Positions 25,576 to 35,185 of a stretch of 64,000 nucleotides of DNA are shown piece after piece (position 1 is the stretch's first letter; each line of letters opens with the position of its first letter). The position numbers and the translations under genes are program-made. A model generated the notes under the pieces. That model saw nothing but the letters and a program-made list of their open reading frames with translations. It made no database searches and was not told the DNA's origin. Origin of the DNA: Pelagibacteraceae bacterium AG-470-E16 (GTDB lineage: Bacteria > Pseudomonadota > Alphaproteobacteria > Pelagibacterales > Pelagibacteraceae); assembly GCA_003209195.1 (NCBI GenBank), contig QCSF01000001.1, forward strand, positions 1 to 64,000. The letters run 5' to 3'.

Positions 25576-27354
25576 CTAAAACGAGGATAATGGCTTTTGC
25601 TTTCCCCACATTTCAAAATATTTACCTTTTTGCGCAAGCAAGCTTTCATGTGTTCCTTGCTCAATAATAATACCCTTATCAAGGACAATGATTTGATCTG
25701 CATTGGCTGCTGTGGACAAACGGTGCGCAATAATAAGTGTAGTTTTGTTTTTAGAAACATTTTCCAAATTATTTTGAATCTCTTTTTCTGTACTTGTATC
25801 AAGTGCAGAGGTTGCTTCATCAAAGAAGAAAATTTTTGGATTTTTTAATATAGTTCTAGCAATAGCTACTCTTTGTTTTTCTCCACCAGATAATTTCAAA
25901 CCTCGCTCACCAACAATTGTTTGATATCCTTCTGGTAGGCTTGAAATAAAATCATGAATATCTGCATTTTTTGCTGCATGAATGACTTCTTCTTCATTCG
26001 CTAAAGGATTGCCGTATGAAATGTTATAGTGAATGGTATCATTAAATAAAACAGTATCTTGTGGTACAACTCCAATCATTTCACGTAACGATTCTTGCGA
26101 GATATTATTAATGTTTGAATTATTAATAAAAATCCCTCCAGATTTAGGCTCATAAAACTTAAAAAGCAATCTACTAATAGTGGATTTTCCAGCACCCGTT
26201 GGGCCAACGATTGCAACTTTTTTTCCGTTAGGTACCACAAAGGAAATGTTTTTAATAATAGTGCGTCTCACGTCATAATCAAAACTCACCTGATCAAATT
26301 TAATTTCTGCAATCTGACTTTCTGGTATCTTTTCATTTACATTTTGAATTGTTGATTTTACTTCTAATAAGCTAAACATGTTTTCCATATCGGTTAAGGA
26401 TTGGCGTATTTCACGATATACAGAACCAAGCCAATTAAGTGGTTGGTATAACTGTAACATATAGGCATTAATCACAACAAAACCTCCAACATCAATATCA
26501 CCATTTTTAATTCCGTAAGCGGACATAACTAACATGATCGTAATACCCGTCATTATGATAAACGTCTGTGCTACATTTAATAAAGAAAGCGCATGCTGGG
26601 TTTTATTTGCAGCAATTTCATAGTCCTCTAAAGATTTGTCTAATCTATCAAATTCATAAGTTTCGTTATTAAAATATTTAACTGTCTCATAGTTTAATAA
26701 ACTATCAATCATTTTGGTGCTGACATCATTGTCTGCCTGGTTCATTCTTTTTCTAAATATATTTCTCCATTCTGTAATAGTAAAAGTTAAATATGTATAA
26801 AGACTAAAGGTTGTAAGTGTAATTAGCGCATACCATGGTCCATAAATGAAAAATAAAATTCCTGAAACTAAAAAAATTTCAAAGAAAGTAGGAACAATAT
26901 TAAATAACACATATCGTAAAAGAAAATCTATTCCCTTGGTTCCTCTGTCTATAAATTTTGCAAGGGCTCCAGTTTGACGATTCAAATGAAATTGTAGTGA
27001 TAAATTATGAAGATGTTTAAATATCGTTAATGATATTTGCCGTGTAGAATGTTGAGATACTTTCGAAAATAAGGCATCACGAATTTCAACAAACGCTAAA
27101 GCAATTATCTTTGCGAAACCATAACCAATAATCAACGCAATTGGCACTAACATAAATAAATTAATTCCCGAACTTAACTCGGTTAGAGAATTGACCGATA
27201 CTCCAAGCACTAAAGGTGTACTGACACTTGCAATTTTTGCTAGTATCAGGGCAATCACTGCAAAGCTAACTCGTATCCTAAGATCCTTTCGATTACTTGG
27301 CCATAAAAAAGGTAATAATAACTGAAAAGTCTTAATGTATTTTCTCTGTTGCAT
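25576..27354 (-). CDS. Atm1/ABCB7-type ABC exporter
   Basis: A half-transporter of 592 residues with six N-terminal membrane helices and a C-terminal ATPase: Walker A GPTGAGKST, signature LSGGEKQRVA, Walker B IFFFDEATSALD and H-loop IAHRLST. Sequence features (RGTKGIDFLLRY, QLYQPLNWLG, FNNETYEFDR) are those of the mitochondrial Atm1 / bacterial NaAtm1 group, which exports glutathione-linked sulfur or metal species. A functional dimer in the inner membrane is expected. It stands alone, with 198 bases to the next gene upstream. Confidence 0.88.
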   Translation of the reverse strand: MQQRKYIKTFQLLLPFLWPSNRKDLRIRVSFAVIALILAKIASVSTPLVLGVSVNSLTELSSGINLFMLVPIALIIGYGFAKIIALAFVEIRDALFSKVSQHSTRQISLTIFKHLHNLSLQFHLNRQTGALAKFIDRGTKGIDFLLRYVLFNIVPTFFEIFLVSGILFFIYGPWYALITLTTFSLYTYLTFTITEWRNIFRKRMNQADNDVSTKMIDSLLNYETVKYFNNETYEFDRLDKSLEDYEIAANKTQHALSLLNVAQTFIIMTGITIMLVMSAYGIKNGDIDVGGFVVINAYMLQLYQPLNWLGSVYREIRQSLTDMENMFSLLEVKSTIQNVNEKIPESQIAEIKFDQVSFDYDVRRTIIKNISFVVPNGKKVAIVGPTGAGKSTISRLLFKFYEPKSGGIFINNSNINNISQESLREMIGVVPQDTVLFNDTIHYNISYGNPLANEEEVIHAAKNADIHDFISSLPEGYQTIVGERGLKLSGGEKQRVAIARTILKNPKIFFFDEATSALDTSTEKEIQNNLENVSKNKTTLIIAHRLSTAANADQIIVLDKGIIIEQGTHESLLAQKGKYFEMWGKQKPLSSF

Positions 27355-27552
27355 GATTTACATATAACTGATTACTTATAATTTGTTACATATAATTAGA
27401 CAAATCTTAATGACAAAAACGAATTACAACTAAATATAATTAAAATCTAAGTATAGAGAAGACTATCAAAACACTGTTGTACCATGTACCTATGCTAGTC
27501 ATCACTTTATTTGCGATTTTAACAAAATTAGGATTTATTAAAAATTTTTAAG

Positions 27553-28320
27553 TTAAATAAACTTTTTTATAATATCACCAACTTCATTAAAGTCTTCAAG
27601 TAATGTCATATGTCCTGTTTCCTCGATTTGCTCAACAGACGATTTTGATATGAACTTTGAAAGTTTCATACTTAGAGTTGCAGGTACCATTTTATCATTG
27701 CTAGATGTAATAATTAATGTTGGTACGCGTATATTATTTAATTTTGCTTCATCAATCTCTCCATTATCACAGGCTATAAAATCTACTGCTAGTGTTTTTG
27801 ACAACTCTCTGAAGTTTAAAATTTTCTTTGCAACTTTTTCTGTTGTATAACTTTTATTGTGACCTGAATAGGCCCATTTTAACATTAAATCAACCGCTTT
27901 TGGATTGTTGTCCATTGCTAATTTAATCAAGTCTGGATGAACTTTAATTTTATTAGCTGAATTCACTAATACAAGTTTTTCAATATTATTAGAATTCATA
28001 CAATAACTTAAAGCTACTAGGCCACCTTGGGAGTGGCCAATAATAATAGGTGATATGCACTTAAGTTTTTTAATAAGTTTTTCTAACCAATTGACTTGTT
28101 CTTCAATCGTCTTTAAAGAACTTCCTTCTGAATATCCATGACCTGGAAAATCAGGTATTACGAAATTATATTCTTTTAATTTCAGTTTATTCACAAGTGC
28201 CAACCAACAAGTGTGATCTAAACCACTTCCATGCAGACAAATAATGCTTGGTTTAGATATGTCAAAAAAACTATTTCCATTTGCAACAAGAGTATCTTTC
28301 CCTTCAACTGTTACCACCAT
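27553..28320 (-). CDS. Alpha/beta hydrolase of the beta-oxidation cluster
   Basis: Alpha/beta hydrolase: oxyanion motif CLHGSGLDHTCW, PDFPGHGYS, nucleophile elbow GHSQGG, Asp near ITSSNDKMVPA and His in EETGHMTLLED. The ORF track start at 28425 would overlap the acyl-CoA ligase by 80 bases. The internal ATG at 28320 (MVVTVEGKDT) begins just where family similarity begins and leaves a 25-base spacer. Its place as the last gene of a fatty-acid operon suggests an acyl ester or thioester substrate. Confidence 0.72.
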   Translation of the reverse strand: MVVTVEGKDTLVANGNSFFDISKPSIICLHGSGLDHTCWLALVNKLKLKEYNFVIPDFPGHGYSEGSSLKTIEEQVNWLEKLIKKLKCISPIIIGHSQGGLVALSYCMNSNNIEKLVLVNSANKIKVHPDLIKLAMDNNPKAVDLMLKWAYSGHNKSYTTEKVAKKILNFRELSKTLAVDFIACDNGEIDEAKLNNIRVPTLIITSSNDKMVPATLSMKLSKFISKSSVEQIEETGHMTLLEDFNEVGDIIKKFI

Positions 28321-28345
28321 TGTTTTATAGAATCTGAAAAGACTG

Positions 28346-29974
28346 TTAAACTTTTTTGGCGAGATTTCTGAGTTCATACTTTTGAATTTTGCCAGTTGAT
28401 GTTTTTGGAAGGTCTTGAAATACAAAATGTTTTGGCATTTTAAAACCTGCTAACCTTTCTCTACAAAAACTTTTCAGTTCATCAACATCTATTTCTTTTC
28501 CATCTAATGTCTCAATAAAGGCACATGGAACTTCACCCCATTTATCATCTGTTTTGGCTACAACTGCAACTAAAGAAATTTTATCATGCTTATTTAAAAC
28601 GTTCTCAATTTCAACTGAAGATATATTTTCTCCTCCAGAAATAATGATATCTTTAATTCTATCTTTTACTTGGATGTATCCGTTAGGGTGCATAACTGCT
28701 AAATCACCAGAATGGAACCATCCATTTCTCATCGACTCCTCTGTAGCTTTTTGATTTTTATAATACCCCTTCATAACTGTGTTACCCTTAATCATAATTT
28801 CTCCTAATGTTTTTCCATCTTTGGGAACATGTTCATAATTTTTGCTCATAACTGCGACTATATCAGTATGAGGGTACCTTACTCCTTGATAACTTTTAAT
28901 TTCAGCTCGCTTTTCACTATCAAATGAATCCCAATCTTTATTCCAAGCGCAATGTACAACATGACCATAAGTTTCTGTTAAGCCATAAACATGCATTACA
29001 TCAAACCCTAGATTTTCCATTTTATTTAAAATTGAACTTGGCGGGGGAGCTCCAGCCGTCATAACAAATACTTTAGAATGAATTTTTTGCTGTTCATCTT
29101 TTGGCGCATTTGCGACCATATTTAAAACAATTGGTGCTCCTCCAAAATGAGTAACTTTATGTTTATTAATAAGAGCGTATATTTCTTTAACAACTATATT
29201 TCTTAAAAATATGATTTTTGCACCAAGCAAAGCTAATGTCCAAGGATAACCCCATCCATTACAATGAAACATTGGGACGGTATATAAATATGTTAGGTGA
29301 TTTGGGATATTCCAAGCAGGAATACTACCCATAGACATCAAATATGAACCACGATGATGATAGACAACGCCTTTTGGAAGTCCTGTTGTCCCCGATGTGT
29401 AATTTAAAGAAATTGCATCCCATTCACTCTGAGGTCTAATCCATTGGAAATCATGATCACCTTTATCTAAGAATTCGTCATATAAAATATTTTTTGTTGT
29501 TTGTTTTTCTGAATATTCAAAATACTTATCCTCAATTTCTATAACATAAATTTTTCTTTTAACCTTTATTAAAGCTTCTGTTGCCACTTTTAAGAATTGC
29601 TTATCTAGAATTATAATTTTAGCATCACTGTGATCTAGAATATAAGCAACTGTATTAACATCTAGTCTTGTATTGATCGTATTGATTATTGCGCCAGACA
29701 TTGGAATGGCATAATGTAATTCAAGTAATTCTGGTGTATTTGCTGCCATAACGGACACCGTATCTCCTTTCTTTATACCAAATTTTGAAAGTGCACTCGC
29801 AAATTTAATAGCTCGTTTATAAACCTGTGACCACGTGTAAGTTATATCATGATATACTAAAGCCTCACGGTCAGGATAAATATCCTTTATACGATCTAAA
29901 AAAGCAAGTGGTGTTAAGGGAACGTAATTAGCGTCAGTTTTTTCTAAATGATTATTGAAGTTATTTTCCTGCAC
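28346..29974 (-). CDS. Acyl-CoA synthetase (AMP-binding)
   Basis: ANL superfamily ligase, 542 residues, activating a carboxylic acid with ATP and CoA. The P-loop is YTSGTTGLPKGV, the aromatic/acid-site segment MHVYGLTETYGH, the adenylate motif GWFHSGDLAVM, the hinge KDIIISGGENISSVEIE, and the catalytic Lys KTSTGKIQKYELR. The long-variant linker is typical of medium/long-chain ligases. It overlaps the acyl-CoA dehydrogenase by 14 bases. Chain-length preference cannot be read from sequence. Confidence 0.88.
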   Translation of the reverse strand: MQENNFNNHLEKTDANYVPLTPLAFLDRIKDIYPDREALVYHDITYTWSQVYKRAIKFASALSKFGIKKGDTVSVMAANTPELLELHYAIPMSGAIINTINTRLDVNTVAYILDHSDAKIIILDKQFLKVATEALIKVKRKIYVIEIEDKYFEYSEKQTTKNILYDEFLDKGDHDFQWIRPQSEWDAISLNYTSGTTGLPKGVVYHHRGSYLMSMGSIPAWNIPNHLTYLYTVPMFHCNGWGYPWTLALLGAKIIFLRNIVVKEIYALINKHKVTHFGGAPIVLNMVANAPKDEQQKIHSKVFVMTAGAPPPSSILNKMENLGFDVMHVYGLTETYGHVVHCAWNKDWDSFDSEKRAEIKSYQGVRYPHTDIVAVMSKNYEHVPKDGKTLGEIMIKGNTVMKGYYKNQKATEESMRNGWFHSGDLAVMHPNGYIQVKDRIKDIIISGGENISSVEIENVLNKHDKISLVAVVAKTDDKWGEVPCAFIETLDGKEIDVDELKSFCRERLAGFKMPKHFVFQDLPKTSTGKIQKYELRNLAKKV

Positions 29975-31715
29975 TAAAATTGAACTCCATAATGTCAGAA
30001 GATCCTTTTAAAGCGTTTTCATAATAAAGTTTTATTTGAGGTAATATTCTCTGGAAATAAAACTTAGCCGTCATCAATTTATCTTTTTCAAAATTCTCAT
30101 TAACAGTTTTTGATTTTTCGCACATCAAAATCCACATATAAGCAATTGAAATATAACCGAGTGACCTTTGATAATCTGTAGCCGATGACTTGGCATCATT
30201 TACATTTTTACTTAAATGATCGCGTAACCAATTAGTATAATCTATCATTAATTTTAAATATTCATGAAATTGTTTTTTCATTTCATTTATCTTGTTATTT
30301 TTAAACACTCTGACGTTTTGATTAATTAAGTTTAAAAACTTTCCAACTATATCATTTTCTTTAGTTCCAATTTTTCTGTAAATTAAATCAAGAGCTTGAA
30401 TTGCGTTAGTTCCTTCATAAATTGAAGTAATTCTGTTATCTCTATAAAGTAGTTCAATTCCTTGATCTTTCAAATATCCTCGACCACCATAAATTTGAAC
30501 AGCATCTGATGTTATTTCCATTCCCAAATCTGTAAAAAATGATTTTACAACAGGTGTTAAGAGCGCAACAAAATCTGAGGCTTGTTTTCTAATAACATTA
30601 TCATCATGATCAAGGCTAATATCAGTTTGCTGAGATAACCAAAAGCCTAGAGCTCTTTCCCCTTCTACCAATGATTTCATTTTAAGTAATTGTTTTTTTA
30701 TGTCCGCATGTTTAATGATCGGTATTGTTTTTCCATCACTACCAGAACCTTGCTTACGAGTTTTTGCAAAATGAAGTGCATTTTGTAATGCGGTTTCAGA
30801 AAGTCCAAGACCGTGAAGCCCAACTTTAGTTCTCTCTAAGTTCATCATTACAAACATATTTTTTAATCCTTCAAATTTTTTGCCAATTTGGATTGCTTTT
30901 GCACTTTCAAATTCAATAGCACAAGTTGGTACACCTTTAATGCCCATTTTGTCATAGACATGAGATGCTCTTACTTTATTTCTTACTCCAAGTGAACCAT
31001 CTGAATTTACAAGTACTTTAGGAACTAAAAATAGAGATAAACCTTTTGTACCTTTTGGAGCGTCAGGAGTTCGAGCAAGTACTAAATGAATTATATTTTC
31101 TGTAATATCTTGCTCTCCAGAAGTTATATAAATTTTTTGTCCGGTTAGGTTAAAAGAACCATCATCATTTGGTTCAGCCAAAGTTTTAACTAAAGCTAAA
31201 TCTGTTCCGCATTGCTCTTCTGTCAAACACATTGTACCACCCCATCTTCCTTCAGCAATCGGTGGTAAATACAAATTTTTTATTTCATCTGTAGCGTTAC
31301 ATAAAATACAATTATAAGCTCCTATTGCTAACTCGCTAAAAAGTTTAAAAGATAAATTTGATGAAGACCATATTTCGTCAATAAATCCACTAACTGTCTT
31401 TGGTGCCGCGTTTCCTCCGTGGTCCTTTTTACATGTTAATCTTGTCCAGCCATCCTTTACGTATTGATTATAAGCATCTTTAAAGCCTGGTGGTGTTCTC
31501 ACTTCTCCATTTTCTAAATAACTAGGTTTTTCATCACCGACTGGAGCTAATGGTAATAATGTTTGTGATGCAAATGACGAGCTTTTCTCCAATAAACTTC
31601 TTACATATTTAGGGGTATAAAAATTTAGATAACCTAGTGCATCGTGATGAGGATCTTTATTAAATTTCTCGTAAAGAAACATCATATCATCAATAGGTGC
31701 ATTGTAACGTAACAT
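29961..31715 (-). CDS. Acyl-CoA dehydrogenase
   Basis: FAD enzyme for the first oxidation of acyl-CoA. At 584 residues it belongs to the long form with a C-terminal extension. MCLTEEQCGTDL and YITSGEQDIT are FAD/substrate-binding strands. QIYGGRGYLKDQGIELLYRDNRITSIYEGTNAIQALD is the C-terminal signature with the catalytic Glu (YEGTN). It is coupled to fadB-like (one-base overlap) and to the ligase. Confidence 0.9.
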   Translation of the reverse strand: MLRYNAPIDDMMFLYEKFNKDPHHDALGYLNFYTPKYVRSLLEKSSSFASQTLLPLAPVGDEKPSYLENGEVRTPPGFKDAYNQYVKDGWTRLTCKKDHGGNAAPKTVSGFIDEIWSSSNLSFKLFSELAIGAYNCILCNATDEIKNLYLPPIAEGRWGGTMCLTEEQCGTDLALVKTLAEPNDDGSFNLTGQKIYITSGEQDITENIIHLVLARTPDAPKGTKGLSLFLVPKVLVNSDGSLGVRNKVRASHVYDKMGIKGVPTCAIEFESAKAIQIGKKFEGLKNMFVMMNLERTKVGLHGLGLSETALQNALHFAKTRKQGSGSDGKTIPIIKHADIKKQLLKMKSLVEGERALGFWLSQQTDISLDHDDNVIRKQASDFVALLTPVVKSFFTDLGMEITSDAVQIYGGRGYLKDQGIELLYRDNRITSIYEGTNAIQALDLIYRKIGTKENDIVGKFLNLINQNVRVFKNNKINEMKKQFHEYLKLMIDYTNWLRDHLSKNVNDAKSSATDYQRSLGYISIAYMWILMCEKSKTVNENFEKDKLMTAKFYFQRILPQIKLYYENALKGSSDIMEFNFSAGK

Positions 31716-34048
31716 TAATTTTTAAGTCTCTTTCCCTCTATTAACATTGATCTTATCCTATCTTTTGTTTTAACATTTGAGATTAAATTAATAAACGACT
31801 CTCTTTCTAATTTTAAAATATCCCTTTCGCTTAAAACCTTTGATTTATCTGTATTTCCGCCACTCATAACATGAGCAAGATGTAAACCAACTTGTACTTC
31901 ATATTCAGTTATAATTTTTTTATCTTTTAATTCCTCTAAAATTTCTCCCATTTTGTTTTTTATTTTATATCCACCTAAACAAAACTTTGGCTCAATCTTT
32001 GATTGATAATTTTTACTCATTTCATCAATTATTGAGCAACTATTAAACAATAATTCATCCTTGTTATTCGCAGTAATATCACAATTTTTTAAAAAAAACT
32101 TGTGGTCACATGCTTGTATCGGGCTACTTGAGGTTAATCCATAACCAACGATATTGAAAGCTTTTACCGCAGCTTCATCTTTATCGTCAAAATTTTTGTC
32201 TTGAACCCATCTCCATAACAACTCCTTGCAACCCCCGCCAGCAGGTATTAACCCAACGCTTGTTTCTACTAATCCTAAAGTTGAATTCATATGTGCAATC
32301 ATTTTATCTGCTTGGCAAGCAACTTCAAAACCTCCGCCAATTGCTAAACCTGAAACTGCACTTACAACTGGAAAATTGGAATATTTCATTAATAAGCAAG
32401 TTTCCTGAAAACTTTTTAAGTATTTATCAATCTCTGTCCATGACTTTTGTTCAGCAAAATTTAAAAAAGTTTTTAAATCTGCTCCTGCAGAAAAATTCAT
32501 TGCTTCGTTATAAACTGAAACGCCAACTGCTCCTTTTGATTTAACTTGCGAAAGTGTTTCATTTAACAAATCTATTGCTTTTCCATCTAAAGCATTTGCC
32601 TTGGTATGAAATTCAACACAAAGCACATCACTTTTATTATGATTAATGAGCCAGGTTGAAGCCGACTCATTTGAAAATACTGGATGTGATGTTCTTTTGA
32701 TATCACAGAGTCTATATGTATTTTTTGGTGTTTTTATAAAAATTTTTTTAAATTTTGTATTAATAAAACTCTTAGTATTATTATCGTAACAAGAAATTTT
32801 TTTATTTTTAAGTTCTTCTAAATAAATTGGAATTTTTTCATTTCGATCAAAACAACGCTGATAAAATCTCTCAACCCCATAATCATGTAACATCTCAAAA
32901 GGACCTTTATACCAATTGAAACCCCACTTGAGTGCATTATCAATTTCAACAATATTATTAGAAATCTCATTGAGAATTTCGCAACAATATAAAATCGTTT
33001 TTGAAAATACTTTGAACGCATATTCTCCATAAATTGAATCATCATCTAATAAAGCTTTTGAACCCAATTTCTCTGCATCTGTCAAAATTTTAATATCTAC
33101 TTTCGAATAATCATAATAGATACCTTTTGAGTAATTTAAAACTTTAGTTGGGTTGGCAATTTTAGAGAAATTTGTTTTATAGAAACCACAGCCAGTTTTA
33201 TTTCCTTTAAAGCCTTTTTTTAACAAATTCTCTGCAACATCGTGTAGCTTAACGTATTCGTAAAATGAGTCATTTTTTTTGAGACCTTTTTCAAAGCTTT
33301 TTAAAACGTCTTTCATAAGGTCAATTCCAATTAAGTCATATAATCCAAATACTCCTGTCTTTGGAATTCCTAAAGGACGACCAAAAATTGCATCAGCTTT
33401 TTCAATGGGTATCTTTTTGTTTATAGCCTCATACATTGCACATTGAATTGAGTAAACACCCACCCTATTACCGATAAACCCAAGAGTATCTTTGCAATTA
33501 ACGATACCTTTACCGAGTATCTCTTGGCAAAATATTTTTAATTTTTCAATTTTTGGGTTTTTAAATTTACAATCTTCAACAATTTCCAATAAACGCATAT
33601 ATCTTACAGGATTAAAAAAGTGTGTAATGCAAAAATCTTTTTTAGTTTCAATTGGTAATTTTTCAGTCAAAATTTTAAGAGGAATTGTTGATGTATTTGA
33701 TGAAATGATGGAATTTTTCTTTCTTTTGACTGAAAATTTTTCATACAAATTGTGTTTAACATCAACCCTTTCAACAATGGCTTCTATGATCCAATCAGCC
33801 TCAGAAATTATGTCGAAATCATCTTCTAAATTTCCAATAGTAATATTTTTAATTTTTTCTTTATGGTAAAGTAGTGGAGGGTCAGATTTTTTTATATTTT
33901 CTAACGCTTTTGCAGTAATATCATTTCTCGAAATCTTACTAGGTAAATCTAATAAATGAACCTTACAATCAGCATTTGCTAGATGAGCAGCAATACCTGA
34001 TCCCATTGTTCCAGCTCCGACGACAACTATGTTATTTATCAATTTCAT
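31715..34048 (-). CDS. 3-hydroxyacyl-CoA dehydrogenase / enoyl-CoA hydratase fusion
   Basis: Multifunctional beta-oxidation protein in the order dehydrogenase then hydratase, the reverse of FadB/FadJ. The N-terminal Rossmann motif VVGAGTMGSGIAAHL is followed by SSNTSTIPL and HFFNPVRYMRLLEIV (catalytic His/Glu region) and the HCDH C-terminal domains. A crotonase domain begins near residue 475, with NFSAGADLK and SGLAIGGGFEVACQADKMIA plus a glutamate-bearing VETSVGLIPAGGG. The 777-residue size matches this family, common in Alphaproteobacteria and Bacteroidetes. No thiolase gene is in the window. Confidence 0.88.
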   Translation of the reverse strand: MKLINNIVVVGAGTMGSGIAAHLANADCKVHLLDLPSKISRNDITAKALENIKKSDPPLLYHKEKIKNITIGNLEDDFDIISEADWIIEAIVERVDVKHNLYEKFSVKRKKNSIISSNTSTIPLKILTEKLPIETKKDFCITHFFNPVRYMRLLEIVEDCKFKNPKIEKLKIFCQEILGKGIVNCKDTLGFIGNRVGVYSIQCAMYEAINKKIPIEKADAIFGRPLGIPKTGVFGLYDLIGIDLMKDVLKSFEKGLKKNDSFYEYVKLHDVAENLLKKGFKGNKTGCGFYKTNFSKIANPTKVLNYSKGIYYDYSKVDIKILTDAEKLGSKALLDDDSIYGEYAFKVFSKTILYCCEILNEISNNIVEIDNALKWGFNWYKGPFEMLHDYGVERFYQRCFDRNEKIPIYLEELKNKKISCYDNNTKSFINTKFKKIFIKTPKNTYRLCDIKRTSHPVFSNESASTWLINHNKSDVLCVEFHTKANALDGKAIDLLNETLSQVKSKGAVGVSVYNEAMNFSAGADLKTFLNFAEQKSWTEIDKYLKSFQETCLLMKYSNFPVVSAVSGLAIGGGFEVACQADKMIAHMNSTLGLVETSVGLIPAGGGCKELLWRWVQDKNFDDKDEAAVKAFNIVGYGLTSSSPIQACDHKFFLKNCDITANNKDELLFNSCSIIDEMSKNYQSKIEPKFCLGGYKIKNKMGEILEELKDKKIITEYEVQVGLHLAHVMSGGNTDKSKVLSERDILKLERESFINLISNVKTKDRIRSMLIEGKRLKN

Positions 34049-34063
34049 ACTAATTAAAATTTA

Positions 34064-34501
34064 TCATTTAAATTTTAAATTAAAAGTTCTTGGATTGTTT
34101 ATCATAAAATTTTCACAAGACTCAAAATGTAATACATAATTAGGTAATTTTTTCTTTTCTTTTATTTTCATTTCACTAATCTTCTCAAATATATATGCTC
34201 TTCTAAATCTTTCTATTTCATCAAATAATACTTTAGCGTCCTTAAAAGAAATTGTATAAGCATAAGCTTTTTCAAAATCATTACCTCTATTAATTTTTGC
34301 TTTAGGGTAAATTTTAAAAAATTTATTTATTTTTTCCTTATAAATAATACTCGTTTGTGCTATTTTCTCACTTTCATTATCTAAAAGACGTGATGTGCTA
34401 ATTGTGTAAGAATTGGTTGCGCATTTATTAAGTGCATTATCTATTTTGTCATCTGGATTATCACAGCCGATAATAAATATAAAAAAAAAAAAATATCTCA
34501 T
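34064..34501 (-). CDS. Putative lipoprotein, unknown function
   Basis: 145 residues. A short hydrophobic signal FFFFIFIIGC ends in a lipobox-like IIGC, so the mature protein is probably lipid-anchored. The rest is charged and helical with no family I recognise. It starts inside the stop of the DUF2470 gene (ATGA overlap) and lies 15 bases before the fadB-like gene, so it is probably co-transcribed with both. A link to lipid metabolism is only contextual. Confidence 0.5.
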   Translation of the reverse strand: MRYFFFFIFIIGCDNPDDKIDNALNKCATNSYTISTSRLLDNESEKIAQTSIIYKEKINKFFKIYPKAKINRGNDFEKAYAYTISFKDAKVLFDEIERFRRAYIFEKISEMKIKEKKKLPNYVLHFESCENFMINNPRTFNLKFK

Positions 34502-34812
34502 TTTGCAAATTCATAATTTTTGTTTTTTTTTGCGTGCTTAATTAATTCAGCTTTATATTGAGACAATGATTGACAATTTTTTTCAAAAACAAGAAAATAA
34601 TATTTATTTTCAGATACGGCATAATACCCATTAACATCGAGTTTAAACATTTTGACATTTTGATCTTTCACACCGTGTTGAGCATATAATGTAGATATTA
34701 TAGATTTTTTATGATCACGGTTCATATGATCTATAATATTTTTAGATACTTTTGATAACCAGAGTGGTATTTTTTTTATTATCATAGAAGACACTATCAT
34801 AGCATTTATCAT
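34498..34812 (-). CDS. DUF2470 / HugZ C-terminal-like protein
   Basis: 104 residues with the motif IIDHMNRDHKKSII followed by DVNGYYAV, the pattern of the DUF2470 domain that forms the C-terminus of HugZ-type haem oxygenases and pyridoxamine-oxidase-like proteins. The flavin-binding split-barrel is absent, so the domain stands alone. In-frame ATGs occur at 34812, 34800 and 34785. The first lies inside a tandem palindromic repeat that looks like an operator, so a later start is possible. It is the first gene of a run leading into the beta-oxidation cluster. Confidence 0.6.
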   Translation of the reverse strand: MINAMIVSSMIIKKIPLWLSKVSKNIIDHMNRDHKKSIISTLYAQHGVKDQNVKMFKLDVNGYYAVSENKYYFLVFEKNCQSLSQYKAELIKHAKKNKNYEFAK

Positions 34813-34849
34813 GTAATGATGACTATATCATTTATCATGTAATGATGAC
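34803..34849. promoter_or_regulatory. Tandem palindromic repeat, possible operator
   Basis: The 21-base unit CATTTATCATGTAATGATGAC occurs twice (34803-34823 and 34829-34849), 26 bases apart. Each contains the inverted repeat ATCAT-GTA-ATGAT. The pair lies at the start of the DUF2470 gene and upstream of the divergent 34932 gene. Spacing and symmetry suit a dimeric repressor bound at two sites, but a simple 26-base duplication is also possible. Confidence 0.45.
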
Positions 34850-34931
34850 AAAATCCAAAACATAGAAGTTAAAAAAGTCAATCTTGTCTCACCCCCTTGT
34901 TTTTCATTAATAAATATTTAAATCACATGTA

Positions 34932-35114
34932 ATGAAGCAGAATGTTAAATCAGATGAGGCAGATAAGATAAAAAACTTAGAGGCAAAAATTGAAAAATTA
35001 ACAAGTGAAATCGAAAATTTAAGATATACATTGCTAAATCATATAAATTTTATTGAAGATACTTATGCTCCATTAAAAAAACCAATTGAAAAAATGAAAA
35101 GTTTTTTTCGATAA
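34932..35114 (+). CDS. Small coiled-coil protein
   Basis: 60 residues. The first two-thirds form a heptad-like charged helix (KIKNLEAKIEKLTSEIENL), followed by a short amphipathic stretch (LLNHINFIEDTYAPLKKPI). No signal peptide or membrane helix. It resembles small coiled-coil proteins of marine alphaproteobacteria, but I cannot name a family. It starts a plus-strand group of four small genes. Confidence 0.5.
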   Translation: MKQNVKSDEADKIKNLEAKIEKLTSEIENLRYTLLNHINFIEDTYAPLKKPIEKMKSFFR

Positions 35115-35185
35115 TAATAAATTAAATCTTAGGTTGTAAATAATTTTTTTGTATGCCTTTATACTTTTCGTGTTAAATTAAAAAA

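Noticed and set aside
25407-25823. 138-residue minus-strand ORF between rmuC and the ABC exporter
   Set aside because: Its first two-thirds lie out of phase inside the exporter gene, where the exporter frame carries clear ABC motifs. The remaining tail has no start codon of its own and no family resemblance.
32226-33869. Several ORFs opposite the fadB-like gene
   Set aside because: All fall within conserved dehydrogenase/hydratase coding sequence in the wrong frame or strand.
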